A stretch of DNA of 64,000 nucleotides. Origin: Xylogone sp. PMI_703 (taxonomy: Eukaryota > Ascomycota > Leotiomycetes). The notes under the pieces were generated by a model. The model saw nothing but the letters and a program-made list of their open reading frames with translations. It was not told the DNA's origin and made no database searches. The stretch spans positions 434,001 to 498,000 of the forward strand of contig JAJTUQ010000004.1 of assembly GCA_021399445.1 (NCBI GenBank), given 5' to 3'. Within the stretch, counting starts at the first letter, position 1, and every line of letters begins with the position of its first letter. The translations under genes were made by a program, and so were the position numbers. This document shows positions 25,175-36,457 of the stretch, one piece after another.

Positions 25175-28100
25175 ATGACACGACAACACCCTGTACCTCT
25201 AGTAATCGTAGGAATAGGATGCCGTCTTCCTGGAGATGTGACCAGTCCAGAGAAGTTCTGGGATTTACTTTCTGATGGGAAAAGTGCCTGGAGCAAATTG
25301 CCCACGGGAAGATACAATGGAGAATCATCTTTGCACCCCCGCAGTAATGGTAATAAGGGAACACACAATCATGCTAGTGACCATGTCCTTAGCCAGGACA
25401 TAGCCGGATTTGATGCTGATTTCTTCGACCTCTTGCCGCAAGAGGCAGCATCAATGGACCGGCAGCAGAGGCTGTTACTTGAGACGACTTATGAAGCATT
25501 AGAGAGCGCAGGAATACCTCAAGAGCAGATTCGAAAATCAAATACGGCAGTATATATGGCCACGTTTACTGGAAACTACGGCAGGAATATATCCAAGGAT
25601 TCGATGGGCATTCCAAAATATCCTATGACCGGAACCGGGGAAACGACTCTTGCAAATCTATTATCACATATCTTCGACCTTAATGGGCCATCGGTGACGC
25701 TAGATAATACCGGATGTTCAGGAGGAATGACAGCGGTTAGCCAAGCATGCCAGAGTCTCCGTGCCGGCGACTGTGATTTAGCGCTTGCGGGCGCTTCAAA
25801 CCTGATATCATACCAGGACCATGTGGTTCCCACAAAAGACAAGGATAGCAGGTCGGATTCCTTTGATAGTCAACAGTCGGGTCACGGCCGTGAAGAGGGC
25901 ATTGCCACTTTTGTCATCAAGCGATTAGATGATGCAATAAAGGCGAGAGACCCAATTCGCGCCGTGATTCTCGATATTATCACGAACAGGGATGGCTACA
26001 CGACAGGAATAACGTTTTCGAACGGTGCAGCTCAACAAGCCCTGGAGAGCAAAATATGGGAAAGTACCGGGGTAAGTCCCATAGATGTAGGATATGACGA
26101 GGCTTATGGCACTGGAATGCCCGCTGGAGATGACGCTAAATTGGATGGCATATTAAAAGTTCTCGGTGAAGACTGTGAGAACCCAATTTATGTTGGATCT
26201 GTCAAGTCGAATATCGGTCAACTGAAAAATTTGAGCGGTTTGGCGGCAATGATAAAAGCAATTTTGGTTTTGCAACATATGTCCATCCCTCCGGACGTTA
26301 ATCTTGAGACGGAAAGAGCTAGTCATAGAATCGAGCAAAAAAAGCTCGAAATTCCGAGAACTTTGACGGTATGGCAACTGGAAGGAGTCCCAAGAGTCTC
26401 CATTAACAGCTTTGGGTATGGAGGCACTAATGCACACGCGATCTTGGAGCGATACACACGGTCTCGACCAAATTTCGTGCTCGAGATCCCACGCCTATTT
26501 GTGTTGTCAGCTGCGAGTCAGCATTCTCTGCTAAGTGTATTAGAAAATACTCAACAGTGGCTCTCACAGCAGCCCAATGAGAAATTATCGCTGAGCGATT
26601 TATCCTACACGTTGTGCCAGCGGAGGTCAATTCTGCCATGGCGTTTCAGTTGTGTTGCTACGACCAAGCAGGAGCTTATAGACAACCTTGAAAGAGGTGC
26701 CAAAAAGTCAGGCGTTACAAAACAGGCATCAGACAATGTCGACCTTTCGTTTGTCTTCACTGGGCAGGGTGCTCAATGGGCAGGGATGGGTCGCGAACTA
26801 CTTTCATATGTTACTTTTAGAAAGTCGATATATCGATCCCGAGATATCCTTCAAGATCTCGGCTCTTCTTGGGACCTTGTTGAGGAGCTTCTTTGTGAGA
26901 ATGGGGAATCCAGGTTAATGGAGGCTGAATTGGCGCAACCTTCCATTACCGCTATTCAGATTGCGCTAGTCGATGTTCTTCGCAGTTGGGGAATTGTTCC
27001 CGACTCAGTGGTTGGCCATTCAAGCGGAGAGATCGGAGCTGCATATGCTGCAGGCTATCTCCCACAGCATACGGCATTAAAAATTGCATTCTTCAGTAGG
27101 TTTTCGACAGGAGTCCCTCAAACAAACGGATATAGGGAGGGAGGAATGATTGCTGTTGATATCAGAGAAAAAGATTCGACTAAATATCTTGCTAAGGCTG
27201 TTGATGCATTCCAAAATAGCCCAAGAAGTACAACACTATCTGGAGATGATACCGTCACCACGGAGATCTCAGAGTTATTGACTGGTGATGGAGTATTCAA
27301 TCAAGGGCTCGATGTTGATACGGCTTACCACTCTCACCACATGCAAGCGGCCGCGGAAGAATATAAGAGGGGCCTAGGCTACATTGAGATCGACTCCTCT
27401 CTAAAGCCTGCCAGGTTCTTCTCAACTGTAACAGGTGACGAAAAGACAGAAGGATTTGATTCAGACTACTGGGTGTCTCATCTCGCATCAGGCGTTAGAT
27501 TTTGTGATGCTTTGCAGAATCTTGTCCGGGCAGGGCAGGATTCTAATCGCTACGCCCAGCCACAACTGGTTTTAGTTGAGATAGGACCACATTCTGCTCT
27601 TGAGGATCTAGCTAGACAATGTATCACAGGCCTCCCTGACCAAATCACCTACGACTATATCCCAGCACTTATCCGCGGAAAGGGAGCCATACAAAGTATT
27701 ATTGCCATGGTTGGAAATATCTTCGATCGTGGTTATCCGGTGGAGTTGGGCTTGGCATTGAAACTAGATGGTAGTTCGAATGATGCCTCTGTTCTTCATA
27801 ATCTACCACCATATTCATGGGACCATTCCCAAAAGTTTTGGCATGAATCATATCCAATCCGAGATTATCAACCGCAAAGACACCCGTATCACAACTTACT
27901 GGGTACCAGGATGACATACCCACCTCTACAGCCAGCATGGAGACACCTAGTTGGGGTACAGGGTCTGCGATGGTTAAAGGATCATGTTGTGGACGGGTCT
28001 ATTACCTTCCCAGACGCCGGTTATCTATGTATGGTTATAGAAGCCGCTTCCCATCTAGCTAAAGATAACTATCCAAAGAAAAGAGTTAAACAATACCGAT

Positions 28101-28867
28101 TGCGAGACCTCTCATTTCTCAAAGGGCTTATTATCCCCGAAAGCCGAACAAGAGTTGAAGTGCAATTATCTTTTACTTCTGTCAGGAGTGCCGATCCTTC
28201 CAAAGAAATAAAATACAACTTCTCTGTCGCTTCGTTTACGGAAGATGAGCACTGGAGCCAGAACTGTCGCGGATCCGTGATCGTTGAGTTTGCATCAGAA
28301 GTTGGACATAAGTCGTTTGATACACTAAGAACATATGAAGAGTCGTTGGAGATTCTTGATCAAGCGGCCATGAAGGTTGTCACTTCTGACGACTTATATA
28401 GTGAGCTAGGAAGAGTAGGCCATGAGTATGGCCCGGCGTTTTCTGGGATAGTCAGCTTTTCGACAGATGGAGATTGTGCAGTCTCCCATATTATCATCCC
28501 AGACGTGGCTGAAGTTATGGATGCACAACACATGCAGCCGTATATCATCCATCCCACGACATTAGATATCCTTCTACATACCAGCTTATCTCTCGTAAAC
28601 CATAAACCTGGTGCCGGCTTGGTCAGAACAGTAAAGATCCAGGAGCTAGCAATCTCCGCCGACATCCAGAATGTAGCCGGAGAATATCTGTCCGCGATAA
28701 CTTCACTGACATCCAAGCGCTTCGGAGCCGCTGAAGCGGATATATTGGTATTTCCTGACAAGGGAGTCCGAGACTCGACTCCTGTTATCTCCGTATCTGC
28801 AATACAATTACAAAGTCTGGGCCCCGAAAATGGAAATGCTCAAATTCCCCGCTACAATCATTCATAG
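25175..28867 (+). CDS. truncated reducing-type PKS, KS(inactive)-AT-DH only
   Basis: Uninterrupted 1230-codon frame. KS fold present, but the active-site region reads DNTGCSGG (Cys181 kept, one extra residue), the first catalytic His is Tyr311 (EAYGTGM instead of EAHGTGT) and the second is Gln349 (SNIGQLK instead of NIGH). AT looks intact: FTGQGAQWAGMG and GHSSGE with Ser616, YHSHHM. DH: His937 in HVVDGSITFP and an Asp in HPTTLDILLH. The protein ends in TAG just after the DH; there is no MT, ER, KR or ACP, whereas related synthases exceed 2200 aa. The frame one base over after the stop reads IYRWKVTRPGDF for a few codons, resembling the linker that follows DH in complete PKSs, so this looks like a decayed or cut-down synthase. 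It may still act as AT/DH, or be a pseudogene without stops. Confidence 0.8.
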   Translation: MTRQHPVPLVIVGIGCRLPGDVTSPEKFWDLLSDGKSAWSKLPTGRYNGESSLHPRSNGNKGTHNHASDHVLSQDIAGFDADFFDLLPQEAASMDRQQRLLLETTYEALESAGIPQEQIRKSNTAVYMATFTGNYGRNISKDSMGIPKYPMTGTGETTLANLLSHIFDLNGPSVTLDNTGCSGGMTAVSQACQSLRAGDCDLALAGASNLISYQDHVVPTKDKDSRSDSFDSQQSGHGREEGIATFVIKRLDDAIKARDPIRAVILDIITNRDGYTTGITFSNGAAQQALESKIWESTGVSPIDVGYDEAYGTGMPAGDDAKLDGILKVLGEDCENPIYVGSVKSNIGQLKNLSGLAAMIKAILVLQHMSIPPDVNLETERASHRIEQKKLEIPRTLTVWQLEGVPRVSINSFGYGGTNAHAILERYTRSRPNFVLEIPRLFVLSAASQHSLLSVLENTQQWLSQQPNEKLSLSDLSYTLCQRRSILPWRFSCVATTKQELIDNLERGAKKSGVTKQASDNVDLSFVFTGQGAQWAGMGRELLSYVTFRKSIYRSRDILQDLGSSWDLVEELLCENGESRLMEAELAQPSITAIQIALVDVLRSWGIVPDSVVGHSSGEIGAAYAAGYLPQHTALKIAFFSRFSTGVPQTNGYREGGMIAVDIREKDSTKYLAKAVDAFQNSPRSTTLSGDDTVTTEISELLTGDGVFNQGLDVDTAYHSHHMQAAAEEYKRGLGYIEIDSSLKPARFFSTVTGDEKTEGFDSDYWVSHLASGVRFCDALQNLVRAGQDSNRYAQPQLVLVEIGPHSALEDLARQCITGLPDQITYDYIPALIRGKGAIQSIIAMVGNIFDRGYPVELGLALKLDGSSNDASVLHNLPPYSWDHSQKFWHESYPIRDYQPQRHPYHNLLGTRMTYPPLQPAWRHLVGVQGLRWLKDHVVDGSITFPDAGYLCMVIEAASHLAKDNYPKKRVKQYRLRDLSFLKGLIIPESRTRVEVQLSFTSVRSADPSKEIKYNFSVASFTEDEHWSQNCRGSVIVEFASEVGHKSFDTLRTYEESLEILDQAAMKVVTSDDLYSELGRVGHEYGPAFSGIVSFSTDGDCAVSHIIIPDVAEVMDAQHMQPYIIHPTTLDILLHTSLSLVNHKPGAGLVRTVKIQELAISADIQNVAGEYLSAITSLTSKRFGAAEADILVFPDKGVRDSTPVISVSAIQLQSLGPENGNAQIPRYNHS

Positions 28868-29315
28868 GATATATAGATGGAAGGTTACTCGGCCTGGAGA
28901 TTTCAGAACACTATTATAAGCTTTTGCATGGATGATACATAAAATCAAGTCTTTTATCGAGATAACCGGAAAAATAAATGAGGATAAAATACCGAAGTTC
29001 GCATACAGACAGAGTGTGAGGGGAGAATTTCTCACCGGCTTGGGGCCAACACTCACAAGTACCCTGGTCGAGGTAGGAATAGGCCAGAGCTAACCTAAAG
29101 CCGTAGTATTATTCACGATTCATGTTAGCTGCATAGGTATATGCAACACTGCGGTCCAAATCCGTGTCCTTAACACAAATATTATTAGCAGATTCTATAT
29201 CAGCGGAAACTGTAGGCTTTGGTAAGTTACGCGGACAATTCTAGTTAGAATAAGAGTGTACATAGTATGATGTTAGTAGCGTATTGATTTATGGTTCTGG
29301 TGGTGTATTGCCTTA

Positions 29316-29456
29316 CTAGTATTCATTGGTCAACCGGACAGCCCCCTCAACTGGACACTACCAGTAATTGATGCCTTATCTCTATATATACGTTGGCGCC
29401 TGAATTACTGGTAGTGTTCGATTGAGGGGCTTGTCCGGTTGACTAGTGAATATTGG
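29316..29456. mobile_element. short hairpin MITE, TA target site (Tc1/mariner-like)
   Basis: Two roughly 55-nt terminal inverted repeats, each containing AGTAATT/CACTACC and GTCAACCGGACA segments, separated by about 30 nt. TA dinucleotides flank both ends (29314-29315 and 29457-29458), as expected for Tc1/mariner-type insertion. No coding capacity. Confidence 0.65.
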
Positions 29457-29645
29457 TACACGATGATTTTCTTGCCTGAGGCCAAAAGATTATATTCTCC
29501 CACACATTCGAGCCGATCAATTTATTCCACATTTCTTTCACACCTGTCAGCAATAAACGAAGGTTAATTGGCTACTGCACTGTTTCATAGTGAGACTCCA
29601 GTTTGTGTTCCTTATTGTCTATCCAAAGCATTGTGTCTTTATCCC

Positions 29646-29698
29646 GACCCGAGTTATCACCACAAGCTAATTCGTAGGTGCTAACTCGGGGCCGAGTA
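29646..29698. promoter_or_regulatory. inverted pair of cluster motif sites, 27-nt spacer
   Basis: GACCCGAGTT at 29646-29655 and AACTCGGGGCC at 29683-29693 face each other across 27 nt. A further overlapping GGCCGAGTA ends at 29698. The same arrangement and spacer length occur at 34139-34186. The site lies about 0.8 kb from both the PKS2 end and the regulator start. Confidence 0.55.
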
Positions 29699-30430
29699 AT
29701 CTCTACCTTATGAGCCTTGCGAGACAGACTAGGAGCGGGAAACGTGGTAAGTATCTCCACATTGATACTGAGGGCGTAATAAGTAAGTGTTCGGACTGTT
29801 ACAGGGCTTGTTAATGGTAATGTTGATTCCTTAGCAATTAATGCTCTCAGTTTAGCAAGGACTAATCAATCCCGATCTTCCTAGAAACTGCAAAATGGTA
29901 GACTCTGCACACTCCCAATCGATTAAATCATACTATGAGTATTACATTATACATTACTATAATATGTATATACCTAAAATGTGGTCTGCATCATATTGTT
30001 GACGCGAATAATCTAGGGTGGGGAATAACCAATAGGGTTCTTGATATATCTAAACAGGCCCTTAGAAGGGCTTAATTGGCAATTAATATTAGATATTTCT
30101 TGATTATCGTTTCATTTATGTGTAACCCTAGCTATTAAAGAACTGTCTACGTAGCCTTTTGCACAAGTCCTCCACAATTGTGCGTGTGAATAGTAGGAGG
30201 GCTAAATTTGAATGAGAATAGTTCTTTTTTCCGACTTTTGTTTGAACGTATAATATATCAAAAATCTGGCCCTACAATCCTTCTGTAAGAGCCAATTATA
30301 AAAGTTAACTGGTGCTTAAGTTATTGGAACTCGAAATTTAATAAGTCTTACTATAAATGTCATGGTCTCCCTCAGCTGGGGGAAGTAACGCAGACCTTAC
30401 ATTGCTAATCCGCTTATCGGTGACAGGGAA

Positions 30431-30441
30431 TCTCGGGGGCC
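30431..30441. promoter_or_regulatory. near-match of cluster motif before the Zn2Cys6 gene
   Basis: TCTCGGGGGCC, 69 bp before the regulator's start codon; the first base differs from the ACTCGGG consensus. Could be an autoregulatory site. Confidence 0.35.
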
Positions 30442-30509
30442 ATGTACAGGAAGTTCCGTGCTCCATCAACTTGATCGTCCTGTAACCTCAATTCTCTCCA
30501 TACAACAAC

Positions 30510-31994
30510 ATGAACACGCCCATAATGAGAACGTCGGAAGCCCATTCTTTAGCTCTAAATGATAGCCGTAGTCACCGTGGCAAACAACAAGTGAAGATAC
30601 GCAACTCATGCGACGCCTGTCAAGCTTCCAAAATCAAATGTGGTCAAGAAAAGCCCAACTGCTATCGATGTGCGACTCGTGGTCGACACTGCAGGTACAG
30701 TATTTCCAAACGACGGGGTCGACCTCGAAGGAACACCGATCAGAATCCTGCTACCAACACAGGACAGCATCAGCAACCGCAACTCAATAACACAGCGCCA
30801 TCCACTGTACTCCACGAACTACATGAAATTCCCTTCGATGGAGCCGCAGAGGGCATGATCACCTCGCCAAAGATACCACCTAGAAACAAAACCCACGCTG
30901 AACTATTAGGAGAGAAGTCCACATCCATTTGGAGCAGGTCCACTCCCTCGCGGACCACCGCAGACTACCAGGATGAGCTAGCAAATTTTCTTACCCATCC
31001 TGAAGATATGCAGTATGAAATTCAAAATGATCCCACGCATCCAATGGCCAACTTCTGGGAGCCTGCCCTGACAGATCTTGTAGGTCTGTCTTCCGTAGAT
31101 AGTTTGAACGGGGTGTCGCCGACTTGTCAGGGTGACCGATGTCTCAATCAGTCATTATTTCCTATTGAAATGATAAACCGATCCCCGGCCGCAGTCACAC
31201 CGTTATATGGCTTAGAAATCGAAGACAACGATCGATCGAGTGTACCTGTTCCTTCATTGACAGACACCACTACGGCAACAACCCCCGACACAACACAGAA
31301 ACTGCCAGAAGTAGTATCCACATATCAAGATGACCAAGGCCTATCTATGTATATCAGTCCCGAGATCCGCTACCCACACTGCCAAAATGCTTGTTATCGA
31401 GCCGTTATGCAAAATCTATTATGCGTTGACCAAAGTTTATCCGATTTCAGCTCCAGCAGCCTTGACTCCATTCTTCGACTAGAGAGTGAGGTCCAGAAGC
31501 GCACACGCGAAGTCATGAGCTGTCCTACGTGTCCTACATTGCGATCTACACTTCTTATGCTCCTATTGATCATCGAGCGTATCATCTCTCTGATTGAAAA
31601 AAAGTGTAACTTAGAGGACACTAATTCCTCCCAAGGACAGAGCATAGCAACTCGACACAAGCTTGGAGACCATGGAAGAGATATAACCGTGAAGTCCTGG
31701 AAACAAAATCGAATCGGCATGCAGATAATGGACGAGTGCGCCCTATACGTCGATGGCTTTGAGGTCGACTACGCTTCCAAAGCGAAATTTGTGAAGACCT
31801 TGATAAAGATGCGGCTGAAGCGATTATCAATAGCATTATTAGAGATCCGTGACCTTATGTCGATTGACTCAGCGGACTGCAATGACCGAGCAGCGCAGAT
31901 CGTGGCTGTTGATATGCAGAAGCGACTACCTTTGTTGATAGGCCGAGTGGAACTGTGGCAAGAAAATAAATCTGGGAATAGGGAGAAGATATAG
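30510..31994 (+). CDS. AflR-like Zn2Cys6 transcription factor
   Basis: 494 aa, no introns. The binuclear zinc cluster is complete: CDACQASKIKC then CYRCATRGRHC, followed by a basic tail (SKRRGRPRRN) like that of AflR. The C-terminal half has the cysteine-bearing CPTCPTLR and LLMLLLIIERI segments typical of the aflatoxin-regulatory-protein family. Expected role: nuclear, pathway-specific activator of the PKS cluster. It sits centrally, between the PKS2 and P450 genes, and is the obvious candidate to bind the repeated ACTCGGGnCC motif. AflR itself binds TCG-N5-CGA, so the motif here would be a different specificity and the link is inference. Confidence 0.87.
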   Translation: MNTPIMRTSEAHSLALNDSRSHRGKQQVKIRNSCDACQASKIKCGQEKPNCYRCATRGRHCRYSISKRRGRPRRNTDQNPATNTGQHQQPQLNNTAPSTVLHELHEIPFDGAAEGMITSPKIPPRNKTHAELLGEKSTSIWSRSTPSRTTADYQDELANFLTHPEDMQYEIQNDPTHPMANFWEPALTDLVGLSSVDSLNGVSPTCQGDRCLNQSLFPIEMINRSPAAVTPLYGLEIEDNDRSSVPVPSLTDTTTATTPDTTQKLPEVVSTYQDDQGLSMYISPEIRYPHCQNACYRAVMQNLLCVDQSLSDFSSSSLDSILRLESEVQKRTREVMSCPTCPTLRSTLLMLLLIIERIISLIEKKCNLEDTNSSQGQSIATRHKLGDHGRDITVKSWKQNRIGMQIMDECALYVDGFEVDYASKAKFVKTLIKMRLKRLSIALLEIRDLMSIDSADCNDRAAQIVAVDMQKRLPLLIGRVELWQENKSGNREKI

Positions 31995-34502
31995 AATGCA
32001 ATCATTAGTATGAGTCTAAAACAAGATTGCTAGTCCATGTATTGGAAGCACGAGAATATTCTTCTCTTCCATTCTTGAAGGTTATATATGGTGTACTTGA
32101 CAGCAGCAGGTCTCAGGAAGTGCCATGTGACCGGCACTATTCTTCCCTTTGCCTACGTTCAAAGAAGAAATATTATCAAAATCCTTCGTCGGATAGAGGT
32201 GGACTACAGTACTTTGATAAACGCAAACATGTCAAAAGATCCAGGTTGAAAATACCATCAATTCTACGGGCAACGTGTGTAAAGATAAGATAAATTAGAT
32301 TTCGACACTTTTAAGTCAAGAGCTTTTGATTCATAGATCTATAATCTAAATATCAAAGCTACAAATAGTAGTCATAGTTTGAACCAATAAAACTAATGAC
32401 TTCCTCTTCATTACGTAGATATACGCGGATATAGTTTTCATCATGTAACTCTCATCAAGACACTCAGATGATGCCAACGACTTGGGTGTTGCGCTTTAAT
32501 TATAGTGAGCTTCAGGCTACTTCTGCTCCATGACTCACTATAGTTCTAGAAAGCTCCATGTGATGCAAATACTACCACATATACCATTAGTGCTATATCT
32601 TGCCATTCACGATATTTTACAAAGCTTATTTCAATCTTCACTCGAAGGCGGTACTTCGCCATCCCTTGATTTCACATGAAAAATCTAAATCCTGCAAGTT
32701 TATCGGAAATTACCAAATCTCATAAGCCAGTCATTGTTTCGAATTTCTGCGAACTCTTTAATCAATCAGAGTGACATCTTACTCCGTATGGTAATACAAA
32801 CTATATAGGTATCATTGTCGGTCCATTCTCATAGTGTGTAGCACAGTGTAATGGTATAACTATGGTAAGCTTATTGGGTTATATATGGATATCATAGTTG
32901 TTATTACTAACAGCTACATATTAGAAGTCCGTCAGGGGCTAATACCTAAAGCCGCGGTATTCTGATCAAGACTAGCTTGTCAGAATATGCCTACGAAATT
33001 TGGAGATAGGCGTAGACTCATGTGACATTGGTGTTTCACAATTGCTCCTATATTACGGATTTATCTCACTCCCGTAGAGTATCATCCATCTATGCAATCA
33101 ATTGAGTCTCTCTGCCATAGTAATTATATGCGTGCTTATTTAAGCTACATAACACGTGAAACCACGTGTTCCGAAATACTTATAACTTATCACTAATAGT
33201 TATATACAGTGTTAGAATTGATTAGATTAGATTATAATACAGGGCACTATTCTAATCTAATCCAAGGGCTAAAACCTGTTAATCAAATCTAATTAAATAA
33301 TATTGAAATTATTCGGATATTGAGAAAGGGAAAGAGTGAGTGCTATGGAGGCACGTGATCTCTGGCAGCCGGTATGTAGGTATGCAACGAACAACAACAA
33401 CACCATACAATACGATCGCCAATATCGCGATACTGTAGCAATCGTAGCAATCGTAAGGGAGCCAATCAGAACTCGTATATCTGTAAAATAGGAGTGCAAA
33501 TCGCTGTCTATTGCAATACCGTACGAACCGCTCCATATATAAGATTCGGAGGTTTCGGCGGTGGAACTACTATTACCCGCGCGCGGATTCCCTACCACAA
33601 TATTATTCAAATAATACATCATGTGGCATTTTATTCCTATTTCAGGTTAATTTTAGAAATTTATGTATAAAATCACGAGAAATCAGGCAAAATGCGTATA
33701 AGTTAACATATATAGAATTATTTAAATTATTCGAATAATATTTAAATACAAAGTCAAAATATTCTAATCAAATTTTAAAAATCTACTGTTCTAACCTAAT
33801 TGAATAATATTGAATTATTTAAATAGTTATTCGAATAGTTTAAATAAAATTGCCAATACTGGTTATATATAAAGGAACTTATAAATTCTTATACAAATTA
33901 TGATTAATATGTATAATAAATTAAGCCGAGTTTGAAAGTATACTATATTAAAATTTATGTATCAATGTAAGATAACGGTAATTTTAAAAACCGTGTATGG
34001 TACTAGTGGTTTTACACAAATTCAAGTAAACGGAACACGGATTTAACATTTCCCTGTCAAAATCTTATTAGTACATGCAGTTATCTCCGATTTGAACGCC
34101 GCATAACATAGTTATTGGGGGATCATGTCTTGCATTGTGGCCCGAGTCGCCCTGGTCAGCTGATCGGCATGTACTGACTCGGGGCCAACACAAATCCTTC
34201 TACACTATGAACCTATGTAGGAAGCGTAGAATAATCACCAAGAGTATCATACCTGGATCAGTGGCCGCACCAATTTTAAAAGCCCGCAGTCTCATACAAC
34301 TCCTAGTCGGCTGAAGAGATTTTCTGTTGTAATTGTGAATCAAGATTGTGTGCTAGTACTGCATGGGGAGGCTCTTTTCTATCGCCGTGACCCCCAAACT
34401 TCGTTGATCATCTGTCTGACCTTTGTTTAAGGATTTGCCATCTTACACTAGGTAGCATTGAATAACGTTGCTTTTGAACACTGTTACAAGCCCGCTACTA
34501 TC
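31995..34502. other. AT-rich gene-free region
   Basis: 2.5 kb without supported genes. Includes repeated TTAGATTAGATTA-type stretches near 33210-33300 and a highly AT-rich block (about 33600-33980) with repeated ATTATTTAAAT/ATTCGAATA words, resembling repeat-induced-mutation relics. A short inverted repeat (TATAGTGAG/CTCACTATA) is at about 32501-32542. Confidence 0.55.
34139..34186. promoter_or_regulatory. inverted pair of cluster motif sites upstream of P450, 27-nt spacer
   Basis: GGCCCGAGTC at 34139-34148 and GACTCGGGGCC at 34176-34186, an almost perfect inverted repeat with a 27-nt spacer, 317 bp before the P450 start. Confidence 0.65.
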
Positions 34503-36457
34503 ATGGCTCTCACATCTATCTTCTCTGCAACGCTGAATCCAGCAGTAGTTGCACTGGTACTGCTAGGATCTGCTGCTCTCTATCTTGCTTTATGGGTGTA
34601 CGCCTACTTCCGTCTTTCGCACATTCCTGGACCATGGTATATGGCTTGGTCCGATCTGCCTCGTATGTACTGGGTCTGGTCGGGTAGGAGCCATCTCAAC
34701 TACTTAGAACTACACCGGAAGTATGGACCGATCGTGCGTGTTGGCCTCAATGCTGTCTCTGTTTCTGAGACTAGCGAGATCCCGAATATATACACATTTA
34801 CTGGAAAATTCAAGAAGGTTAGTATTGAGAATCTAGGGTGTAGGGGGCCTTAAATTGTTGTTTTCCTCACTGTAGTTCCTCCTCTATCGCTATTTACAAG
34901 GCGGAATCTACAAAAGCAAAGAGAAGTGGTGGACTAACTAGCACTTTAACAGTCCAATTTTTACTCAGTTCTAGGCCCTTATCACAGAGGCCAGGCGATT
35001 CCTATGCTATTTACGACACAGGATGAGGACATTCATCGCAGCTTGAGAAAGCCAATAGCAAATATATACAGCATGACAAATGTAGTCGGATTCGAGCAAT
35101 TTGTTGATAGTACTATTCTCTATTTCTTCGAGAAACTCGATGCCAAATTCGTTGCCACTAACAACGCTTTTGATCTCAGCAGCTGGCTGCAGCGCTTTGC
35201 CTTCGATGTCATGGGTGAGATCACTGTATCAAAACGTCTCGGGTTTTTGGCCGAGGAAAAGAGTGTGTCAGGTTTGATGAATGTTCTATGGGAGCACTTC
35301 AAATACGCTGCACTAGTAAGTTGGATACCCAAAATGATTCTAAAGTGACATGATTTCATAACTAGATACATTAGGTGGGCCAAATCCCTTGGCTAGATAA
35401 GCTCATGAAGAAAAACCCAGTAATTGACTACTTCCGCACTACACAGCCCAATGCTATTGTTGCCTATACTTTCCAACATATGGCACAACGTAAGAAGCTC
35501 CTAGAAGAGAAGGGTGTTTCTTCCATAATGGCTACTTCAGAAACCGAGGCTAACCCAGAACTTGACCGACGTGACTTCATGTCACGTTTCTTTGAGGCCA
35601 AGATTAAGGACCCTTCAGTCCCAGACTGGTAAGTTTTTAGATACCTTCTTAGTCGTCTTACCTATACAGCTTTGTGACAATTGTGCAGGGCTGCCGCTGC
35701 TTGGTCAATCTCTAACATTGGTGCCGGGAGCGACACAACTGCCATCACGCTAAGAACAATCCTCTACTACCTCCTCAAGAATCCTTCAACTATGCAGGCT
35801 CTCCTAAATGAATTGCGCACTGCCCAAGCCGCTGGCAAGTTATCTAACCCTGTTACTTGGCATCAAGCCCGGGAGCTGCCATATCTAGAAGCCTGTATAA
35901 AAGAGGCCGGCCGTATCCATCCTGCATTTGGCTTGCCCTTGGAGCGTATTGTGCCCGCTGAGGGAGCAAATATCTGCGGCAAGAATCTGCCCCCACGTAC
36001 CATCGTCGGCGTGCATCTATGGGCAGCACACAGAGATGAGCGAGTATTTGGGGCAGATACTGATAAATGGCGCCCAGAGCGCTGGCTGGTGGATGAGCCA
36101 ACACGCTGGGCCATGGAGAAGGCACTACTAACAGTAAGTACTTACAGAGGGTCTATATTAGTAATCAGACAAGAGAAGCAAAGACAATATCACTAACATC
36201 GAATTTGTTTAGTTTGGTGCCGGCAACCGCACATGCATTGGCAAGAACATTGCGCAACTTGAGATTTACAAGCTAATTCCAAGTTTACTTCAACGGTATA
36301 AGGTATTAGCACTCATCACTCTCCATACATCAACATACAGCTTACACATAAACAGTTTGAGCTGGCTACGGATGAATGGGTTGTGGAGAGCTCTTGGTTT
36401 GTACACCAGCGGAACTTTCTCATCCGCTTGTCAAAGCGCGAGAAGTTCCTAGAATAA
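34503..36457 (+). CDS. cytochrome P450 monooxygenase (six exons)
   Basis: Proposed exons 34503-34817, 34953-35315, 35375-35628, 35689-36133, 36213-36302, 36356-36457 (522 aa). Every intron has GT-AG ends, and joining restores P450 motifs. Seen: N-terminal membrane helix (about residues 8-35), proline-rich IPGPW hinge, I-helix AGSDTT at 323-328, PERW, and heme loop FGAGNRTCIG with the cysteine thiolate at about 467. Microsomal class II P450 expected, oxidising a pathway intermediate with NADPH-P450 reductase. The frame runs back to a TTG at 34458, but the first ATG is 34503. It is convergent with the CoA ligase gene. The subfamily and substrate cannot be read from sequence. Confidence 0.9.

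Larger units (their letters stand above)
28868..30509. other. intergenic region with MITE and regulatory sites
   Basis: 1.64 kb without a gene. Holds a hairpin MITE (29316-29456), an inverted pair of cluster motif sites (29646-29698) and AT-rich sequence near 29930-30330. Confidence 0.6.

Noticed and set aside
32501..32542. TATAGTGAG inverted repeat as a MITE
   Set aside because: Short arms, no target duplication visible; could be a chance hairpin in AT-rich DNA.
34458..34502. N-terminal extension of the P450 from codon 34458
   Set aside because: The first codon is TTG; the first ATG is at 34503 and gives a standard membrane-anchor start.
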